A DNA stretch of 6,911 nucleotides. Source: an uncultured Desulfotignum sp. (lineage in GTDB: Bacteria; Desulfobacterota; Desulfobacteria; Desulfobacterales; Desulfobacteraceae). The notes under the pieces were generated by a model, which saw only the letters and a list, made by a program, of their open reading frames with translations, was not told the origin of the DNA and did no database searches. The translations under genes and the position numbers were made by a program. Of the stretch, positions 1 to 4,769 are shown piece after piece (position 1 is the stretch's first letter; the number at the start of each line of letters is the position of its first letter). The DNA lies in NCBI GenBank assembly GCA_937951975.1, contig CALGAJ010000250.1, positions 1 to 6,911 of the forward strand, given 5' to 3'.

Positions 1-1131
1 GGCAGTGACAAGACCCGGCAGGCCACCGAAGCCCTGGGCGCCATGTATTTTGAAAAAGATGCCATGGCCGGGCTGTGGGATGTGATCCGCCAGTCCGGCG
101 GGGAAGGCAATGTGTTTGTCATCCATTCCCCCCCGGCGGGCACGGGCACCCCCCTGGAGGCTGCGGGGTCCGAATTGCAGGGCCAGGGGCCCGCCCGGAT
201 CATCGGCGAAACCCCGGAGATGCAGCGTCTGAGAAAAAACATCCGGCGCCTGTCCGAGCTGGACTGCCCTGTTGTCGTGCATGGGGAAACCGGGACGGGC
301 AAGGAACTGGCGGCCCGGACCATTCACCGGCTGAGCCGGCGCCGGGACCAGCGGTTTCTGGCCTTTGACTGCGGCTGCTTCAGCAGTGATTTCCGGTTTC
401 CGGAACTGGTGGCCTCTGTGACACCCCGGCCCGGAGACGCTCCTGACCCGGATTTTTCCGGCACCATTCTGCTGGATCATATCGAGAACATGCCGGCCCA
501 GACCCAGACGGACATGCTGGCCATCCTGGATCATAACACGCCGGATTTTCACATGGATGTGCGGTTCATTGTGGCCACCCAGGAAGGTCTGGGTAAAAAA
601 GTCAGCCAGGGCCGGTTCAACCGGAACCTGTTCCAGCGGCTTCGGGCTATTTTTATTGAAATGCCGGCCCTGCGGGACCGGACCGAGGACGTTCCCATGC
701 TGTGCCGGTATTTTCTGGACCGGTTCAACCAGGCGTTTCAAAAAAATGTGACCGGCGTGTCCGATACTGTGCTGGCTGCGTTTGAAAACTATGCCTTTCC
801 CGGAAATGTCCGGGAGCTTCAGCATATCATCGAGCGGGCCGTGATCCTGGCACAGACAGGCGTCATTGAGATGCAGCACCTGCCCCGGCGCCTGTCCGTG
901 TCTAAAAATTCAAAATCTTCAGCCCCGGGTCCAGCCGACCCGGAGACCCCGGGGCTGGATGACGATGATTCCTCCCGGCCGTTTCTGACCCTCCAGGAGA
1001 TGGAACACCAGCATATCCTGAAAGCCCTTAAAACCACGGAAGGCAACAAATCCAGGGCCGCTGAAATTCTGGGAATCAGCCGGGCCGCGCTGTGGCGCAA
1101 ACTGCGGATCATCGCTCAAAAAGAGGCATGA
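1..1131 (+). CDS. NtrC-family (AAA+ / Fis HTH) transcriptional regulator, 5'-truncated, lacking the GAFTGA loop
   Basis: The frame is open to the left edge, so the gene starts upstream. The first ATG, at 43, has no ribosome binding site and lies inside what looks like the end of a receiver domain (ALGAMYFEKD resembles the usual AxGAxxYLxKP ending with its conserved Lys). Counting residues from that ATG, an AAA+ domain spans about 52-283: Walker A GETGTGKE at 81-88, Walker B GTILLDHIE at 140-148, sensor I VRFIVAT near 173-179, an arginine-finger region at 192-200 and sensor II PGNVREL at 253-259. An acidic, Pro/Ser-rich linker follows (about 286-313), then a Fis-type helix-turn-helix (about 324-357). 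The stretch between ELVA and Walker B is about 7 residues shorter than usual and has no GAFTGA, the loop that contacts sigma-54. The Walker B Glu is His146. I infer a response-regulator-like protein that binds DNA but probably does not activate sigma-54 promoters. The family is certain; the target is unknown, though the acylase gene 1 base downstream is an obvious candidate. Confidence 0.9.
   Translation, partial: GSDKTRQATEALGAMYFEKDAMAGLWDVIRQSGGEGNVFVIHSPPAGTGTPLEAAGSELQGQGPARIIGETPEMQRLRKNIRRLSELDCPVVVHGETGTGKELAARTIHRLSRRRDQRFLAFDCGCFSSDFRFPELVASVTPRPGDAPDPDFSGTILLDHIENMPAQTQTDMLAILDHNTPDFHMDVRFIVATQEGLGKKVSQGRFNRNLFQRLRAIFIEMPALRDRTEDVPMLCRYFLDRFNQAFQKNVTGVSDTVLAAFENYAFPGNVRELQHIIERAVILAQTGVIEMQHLPRRLSVSKNSKSSAPGPADPETPGLDDDDSSRPFLTLQEMEHQHILKALKTTEGNKSRAAEILGISRAALWRKLRIIAQKEA
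1121..1126 (+). promoter_or_regulatory. Ribosome binding site for the acylase GTG start
   Basis: AAGAGG lies 6 bases before the GTG at 1133 and inside the last codons of the regulator gene. It supports GTG 1133 as the start and suggests translational coupling. In-frame alternatives at GTG 1151 and ATG 1178 lack an equally good site, although ATG 1178 would still keep the hydrophobic anchor. Confidence 0.55.
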
Positions 1132-1132
1132 C

Positions 1133-3670
1133 GTGGCTGTTCTGTTAGGTGTGCTCCCTGGTGCCGTTGTCCGCCGAATGGTTGCCGTGGCGGTCGGCTG
1201 CGCGGTCCTGGCCGTCCTGGGGGCAGGGGGGCTGTCACTGTTCAACCGGTACCAGACCCGGGGCGCATTGCGGCTGCCCGGACTGACCGGCCCGGTCACG
1301 GTCCGGCAGGATGAAAAAGGCATGTCCTTTATCCGGGCGGCCAGCATAAGCGATCTGATGTTGGCCCAGGGATTTGTCACGGCCCGGGACCGGTTGTTCC
1401 AGATGCATCTGATCCGGCTGCTGATCCAGGGCCGAACTGCGGAACTGGCCGGAGAACAAACCCTGGAACAGGACATACGCATGCGCACCATCGGGCTTTC
1501 CCGGCTGGCCAGACAACAGGCCGAAATTCTGGAGCCCGGCACGGCCGCCCTGTTCCAGAAATACGCCGACGGGGTCAACGCCTTTATTGAGACCACCCCG
1601 GAAGCCCTTCACTTGGAGTTTTGCCTGGCCGGAATCACCCCGGAACCCTGGACCGTTGCCGATTCATTGAGCCTGCTGTATTTTCTGGGATTTGCCACGG
1701 CCGCCGACCTGGACACGGAAATCATTCTCCAGATGCTGCTGCGCACCGTGGGATATGACAAAACCTGCGAAATCCTGCCTTTGAACATTCATCCGGATGA
1801 TCCTGACGATACCGGAGAATGGACGGATCTCCCTGACCCGGACCAGCTGTTCCGGGTCAGGACACCGGCCCGGCCGGAACCCGTCACGGAAGCCGGCCGG
1901 GTTTGTCAGAAAACCGGAGACAGGCCCCGGGAACCCCCGGGACCGCTGAAACTTGATGATGGATTTCACGTTTTCCGGTTTCTGTCGGACCGGTATCTGC
2001 GGGCCGGCAGCAACAACTGGGCCGTATCCGGGGATCGGACCGCCACAGGCAGCGCCCTTTTGTGCGGGGACACCCACCTGGACCCCCGGATGCTTCCCGG
2101 CGTATGGTATCCCGTCGGCCTGATCAGCCCGGGCCTCCGGGCTGTGGGCGTGAACATCCCCGGCATTCCCGGCATGGCCATGGGTCGGACCGGTCATATC
2201 GCCCTGGCAATGACCAATAATTACGCCGACATCCAGGACCTGTCCCTGGTCCATATGGATCCGGATCACCCGGGGCACTATCTTGAAAACGGCAGATCAC
2301 GCCCGTTTGATGTGCGCAAAGAAATTCTGACCATCAAAGATCCGGACGCTCCGGTCGGATTTCGGCATCATGAACTCACGGTGCAGTCCACAGACAAGGG
2401 GCCGGTGGTCACGGGCCTGCTGGACGGCCTGGCTCCGGATACCCCTGTGGCCCTGCGGTTTGCCCCGGCAGAATCCATGATGCCCAACATCGGCCTGCTG
2501 GAGATTCTGACCGCCGAAAACTGCGAAGCCCTGAAACAGGCCCTCACAAGCCTGTCCATGGCGTGCCTGAACTGGGTGTTTGCCGATGACCGGGGATCCA
2601 TCGGTTTCCAGGTGTCCGGCCGGGTTCCCATCCGAAAAAAAGGGTATGGGTCTTTTTTGCGGACATCGGCAAAAGACCCCTGGCCGGGATGGATTCCCGT
2701 TGATGAGATGCCAGGCACCCTGGACCCGCCGTCCGGATGGATCGGTACCTGTAACCACAAGACCGTACCGGCGGACTATCCATATTATTATTCCTCCTTT
2801 TTTGCTCCCCGGTACCGATATGACCGGCTGGCGGAACTGATGGACGCACCGGGCGAAAAAACGGCGGCACGCATGTGGCAGTTTCAGCGGGATGTGCTCA
2901 ATCCCATGGCAAGGACCTTTGCCCCTGAAATGGCCCGGGTTCTCCGGCAGGATGCGGAAACAAAACCGCTGGCAGAGATCCTGGCGGCCTGGGATTTCAG
3001 AGATGACAAGACGTCCGCGGCCCCGGCCGTATTCCAGGCCGTGTACCTGTATTTTGCCAGAACCGTATTTGAAGACGAGCTGGGATCGGACCACACCGAC
3101 CGCCTGATGGATACCTGGTATTTCTGGCAGCAGCGGCTGCAACGAATGATTCTGGAGGGCCGGTCGGTCTGGTTTGACGATATTCGTACCCCGGATACCA
3201 CGGAAACGCTGTCCGACCTGTTCATCCGGGCCGGAAAACAGGCAAAGGCGCTTCTGGCCGACCGGCTGGGGCCGGACATGACCCAGTGGCGGTGGGGACG
3301 TCTTCATACCTTGACACTGGTTTCTCCGGTGGTCGGAAACGGCCGGCTTGCCCGGCTGCTGGGCAAAGGCCCTCTGCCCATGGGCGGGTCCGGGGAAACC
3401 CTGTACCGGGGCTGGTATGATGCCACAAATCCGTTTGCCGTGACCCATTGTGCGGCCCTGCGCATGGTGGTGGATTTTGCGGACAAGGACAAAATCATGG
3501 CCGTGATTCCCGGCGGGGTGACCGGCCGGCTGTTTCATCCCCATCACAAAGACCGGATGACGGCTTTCATGTCCGGGGATATCGAATACTGGTGGTTCAG
3601 TGATACCGCCATCCATGCCCATACGAAGTCCACGCAGGTATTCATCCCCGGTGGATATGAAAAAATTTGA
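1133..3670 (+). CDS. Penicillin acylase family protein (peptidase S45, Ntn-hydrolase), membrane-anchored
   Basis: This is an 845-residue, full-length precursor of the penicillin G acylase / acyl-homoserine-lactone acylase family, which hydrolyses amide bonds after cutting itself into alpha and beta chains. Residues about 16-36 form a hydrophobic segment without a clear cleavage site, so an exported protein or one anchored to the periplasmic face is expected. The alpha-chain signature GPVTVRQDEKG (53-63) and ARDRLFQMHLIRLL (84-97) is present. A Pro/Arg-rich stretch (about 240-275) fits the excised spacer. The predicted nucleophile is Ser293 in AG|SNNWAVSG, which becomes beta-Ser1. His315 falls at beta-23, as in AHL acylases; TNNYADIQD (361-369) carries the oxyanion Asn and two Asp that match the calcium site; Asn541 in SGWIGTCNH matches beta-Asn241; Arg560/562 lie near the beta-Arg263 position. 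The C-terminal part (about 794-840) also fits the family. All key residues appear intact. The substrate cannot be read from sequence: a beta-lactam, N-acyl-homoserine lactone, lipid amide or peptide are all possible. It sits 1 base after the regulator gene. Confidence 0.93.
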   Translation: MAVLLGVLPGAVVRRMVAVAVGCAVLAVLGAGGLSLFNRYQTRGALRLPGLTGPVTVRQDEKGMSFIRAASISDLMLAQGFVTARDRLFQMHLIRLLIQGRTAELAGEQTLEQDIRMRTIGLSRLARQQAEILEPGTAALFQKYADGVNAFIETTPEALHLEFCLAGITPEPWTVADSLSLLYFLGFATAADLDTEIILQMLLRTVGYDKTCEILPLNIHPDDPDDTGEWTDLPDPDQLFRVRTPARPEPVTEAGRVCQKTGDRPREPPGPLKLDDGFHVFRFLSDRYLRAGSNNWAVSGDRTATGSALLCGDTHLDPRMLPGVWYPVGLISPGLRAVGVNIPGIPGMAMGRTGHIALAMTNNYADIQDLSLVHMDPDHPGHYLENGRSRPFDVRKEILTIKDPDAPVGFRHHELTVQSTDKGPVVTGLLDGLAPDTPVALRFAPAESMMPNIGLLEILTAENCEALKQALTSLSMACLNWVFADDRGSIGFQVSGRVPIRKKGYGSFLRTSAKDPWPGWIPVDEMPGTLDPPSGWIGTCNHKTVPADYPYYYSSFFAPRYRYDRLAELMDAPGEKTAARMWQFQRDVLNPMARTFAPEMARVLRQDAETKPLAEILAAWDFRDDKTSAAPAVFQAVYLYFARTVFEDELGSDHTDRLMDTWYFWQQRLQRMILEGRSVWFDDIRTPDTTETLSDLFIRAGKQAKALLADRLGPDMTQWRWGRLHTLTLVSPVVGNGRLARLLGKGPLPMGGSGETLYRGWYDATNPFAVTHCAALRMVVDFADKDKIMAVIPGGVTGRLFHPHHKDRMTAFMSGDIEYWWFSDTAIHAHTKSTQVFIPGGYEKI

Positions 3671-3688
3671 ATATGTCAAGGATTTTCA

Positions 3689-3717
3689 TTGTATATTTAT
3701 GGAAAAAAACGTATACA
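3689..3717 (+). promoter_or_regulatory. Candidate sigma-70-type promoter upstream of metF
   Basis: TTGTAT (3689-3694) and TATACA (3712-3717) are separated by exactly 17 bases in the only strongly AT-rich stretch of the window, and would start transcription near 3724, about 70 bases before metF. A weaker alternative is CTTACA (3742-3747) with TTATAA (3763-3768), spacing 15. No -24/-12 (sigma-54) element was found in the gap. Such matches occur by chance in AT-rich DNA, so this is a prediction only. A separate promoter here fits the sharp composition break after the acylase gene. Confidence 0.4.
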
Positions 3718-3800
3718 ACACACTGCTAGTAAAAAAGAAAGCTTACAAAAAGTATGGCTTTGTTATAAACACTTTAGATGAGACAAGGATGAGCATATGA
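3699..3800 (+). CDS. Possible 33-residue leader peptide overlapping the metF start
   Basis: An ATG at 3699 opens a short Lys/Tyr-rich reading frame (begins MEKNVYNTLL, contains VKKKAYKKYG) that ends at TGA 3798-3800, overlapping the metF ATG as ATGA, the arrangement typical of translational coupling. Against it: no ribosome binding site at proper distance (the nearest AAGGA is about 16 bases away), no recognised family, and the best promoter candidate would start the transcript downstream of this ATG. The same frame stays open upstream to 3600 inside the acylase gene, so it may be chance. Confidence 0.2.
   Translation: MEKNVYNTLLVKKKAYKKYGFVINTLDETRMSI
3785..3789 (+). promoter_or_regulatory. 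Ribosome binding site of metF
   Basis: AAGGA ends 7 bases before the ATG at 3797 and fixes that codon as the metF start. The ATG at 3789, which overlaps this site, is in another frame and leads to a stop after three codons. Confidence 0.7.
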
Positions 3801-4669
3801 GTTTCAAAGCAAAACTGACGTCCGGAGAATGGGTGATCCTTGCTGAAATGGACACCCCCAAGGGCGTGGATATATCCAACATGGTCAGCCATGCAAGATT
3901 TCTCAAATCCCGGGTGGATGCCGTGGTGCTTCCGGATCTGGACACGGGTGTCATGCATCTGAACGCTCTGGCCGGCGGATCGGTCTTGAAACAGCAGGGC
4001 GTGGAGCCCGTGATCCATGTGTACGGCCGGGACAAAAACCGGATGGCGCTTCAGGGAGATCTGCTGGCGGCCCATGTGCTGGGAATCCACAACCTGATGG
4101 TGGTGCAGGGGGAAGAAATGATCAACGGGGATCATCCGGATGCCAAAATCGTGGATGACATGGATGAACTGGGAATTTTAAACATGATCCAGACCCTGAT
4201 GGCCGGCACGGACCTGGCCGGGTTTGAACTGCATGGAAAACCCGAGTTCACCTTCGGCATTGCCGCCCCGCCCATTGCCGATGCCGGCCAGCTGAAACAG
4301 GCCGTGACCGATGCCGGCAAAAAAGTGGCCGCCGGTGCCGGGTATATCGTTCTTCAGCCGATGTTTGACCTGGATTTCTACCGACAGGTTATCCAGGCGT
4401 TCTCTTCCTTGAATGTACCGGTGATTGCTTCGGTTTTTCTGTTGAAAAACGTGGGCATGGCCCGGTATATTTCCATTAACGACCCCAGTTTCCGGCTGTC
4501 TGAAGACGTGATCAAACGGATCCGCCAGGCCAGGGATCGGGACTCCGAATGTCTGGCCATTGCCGGTGAAATTATCCGCGGCCTCAAGGAGGTCTCCCGG
4601 GGAGTCAAAATCTCGGCCCTGGGCTGGGAAGACAAACTGCCGGCCATTCTGGACCGGGCCGGGCTGTAA
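3797..4669 (+). CDS. metF: Methylenetetrahydrofolate reductase (MetF family)
   Basis: This 290-residue protein has the usual length of a single-domain MetF (TIM barrel, flavin-dependent), which interconverts 5,10-methylene- and 5-methyl-tetrahydrofolate. Visible family landmarks are Glu17 in LAEMDTPKG (the catalytic acid of the ExTPPKG motif), RDKNRMALQGDLL (78-90), VVQGEE (102-107, the place of the usual xGD flavin-binding turn), GDHPDAKIVDDMDELG (111-126), FTFGIAAPP (151-159) and LQPMFDLDFY (186-195, where Gln187 matches the folate-contacting Gln of the Escherichia coli enzyme). The usual Asp of the xGD turn is Glu106, a conservative change. There is no C-terminal S-adenosylmethionine-binding regulatory domain as in eukaryotic enzymes. 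The next gene encodes an HdrA-like flavoprotein, so a role in the methyl branch of the Wood-Ljungdahl pathway, with electrons passed through Hdr-type subunits, is likelier than a purely methionine-biosynthetic role. No metV-like partner is visible upstream. The acylase gene before it is separated by 126 AT-rich bases. Confidence 0.9.
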   Translation: MSFKAKLTSGEWVILAEMDTPKGVDISNMVSHARFLKSRVDAVVLPDLDTGVMHLNALAGGSVLKQQGVEPVIHVYGRDKNRMALQGDLLAAHVLGIHNLMVVQGEEMINGDHPDAKIVDDMDELGILNMIQTLMAGTDLAGFELHGKPEFTFGIAAPPIADAGQLKQAVTDAGKKVAAGAGYIVLQPMFDLDFYRQVIQAFSSLNVPVIASVFLLKNVGMARYISINDPSFRLSEDVIKRIRQARDRDSECLAIAGEIIRGLKEVSRGVKISALGWEDKLPAILDRAGL

Positions 4670-4707
4670 GAAAGCAACGTTAACTTAAAAGAGAACCCAC
4701 CTGCAAA

Positions 4708-4732
4708 CCAAAGGGCCGTTGGGCCGATTTGG
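4708..4732 (+). other. Imperfect hairpin between metF and hdrA
   Basis: CCAAA (4708-4712) pairs with TTTGG (4728-4732), and inside it GGCC (4714-4717) pairs with GGCC (4722-4725) around the 4-base loop GTTG; a small asymmetric internal loop (1 versus 2 bases) separates the two stems. No run of T follows, so it is not a standard intrinsic terminator. It might act as an mRNA stability or processing element that sets different levels of metF and hdrA, or be of no consequence. The remaining bases of the roughly 100-base gap show no clear promoter. Confidence 0.35.
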
Positions 4733-4760
4733 AATGCACGCGGATATCTTTAAATAGATT

Positions 4761-4766
4761 AGGTGA
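4761..4766 (+). promoter_or_regulatory. Ribosome binding site of the hdrA-like gene
   Basis: AGGTGA lies 3 bases before ATG 4770 and 9 bases before the in-frame ATG 4776 (third codon). The spacing favours 4776 as the true start, although 4770 is the first ATG after the in-frame stop at 4764-4766. The choice changes only two residues. Confidence 0.5.
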
Positions 4767-4769
4767 CTC

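Noticed and set aside
43..45. ATG at 43 as the true start of the regulator
   Set aside because: No ribosome binding site precedes it, the frame is open to position 1, and the residues before it continue a receiver-like pattern.
919..1596. 225-codon minus-strand frame spanning the regulator-acylase junction
   Set aside because: It runs opposite two convincing genes and has Arg/Ser-rich composition typical of an antisense shadow.
2297..3679. 460-codon reading frame on the minus strand opposite the acylase gene
   Set aside because: It is a shadow of GC-rich coding DNA: the + strand protein has intact family motifs along its full length, while the minus-strand translation shows no recognisable domain and is rich in Arg, Pro, Gly and His.
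3671..3796. Intrinsic terminator after the acylase gene
   Set aside because: No GC-rich stem followed by T residues was found in the gap; only the short palindrome GTATAC and A/T runs are present.
3671..3796. Sigma-54 (-24/-12) promoter, prompted by the nearby NtrC-type regulator
   Set aside because: No TGGCAC-N5-TTGC-like element is present; TATGGCTTTGTTATA resembles it only superficially and lacks the GC dinucleotide at -12.
4640..4662. CCGGCC...GGCCGG inverted repeat at the end of metF as a terminator
   Set aside because: It lies inside the coding sequence, has an 11-base loop and is not followed by a T-run; GGCC/CCGG words are very common in this window.
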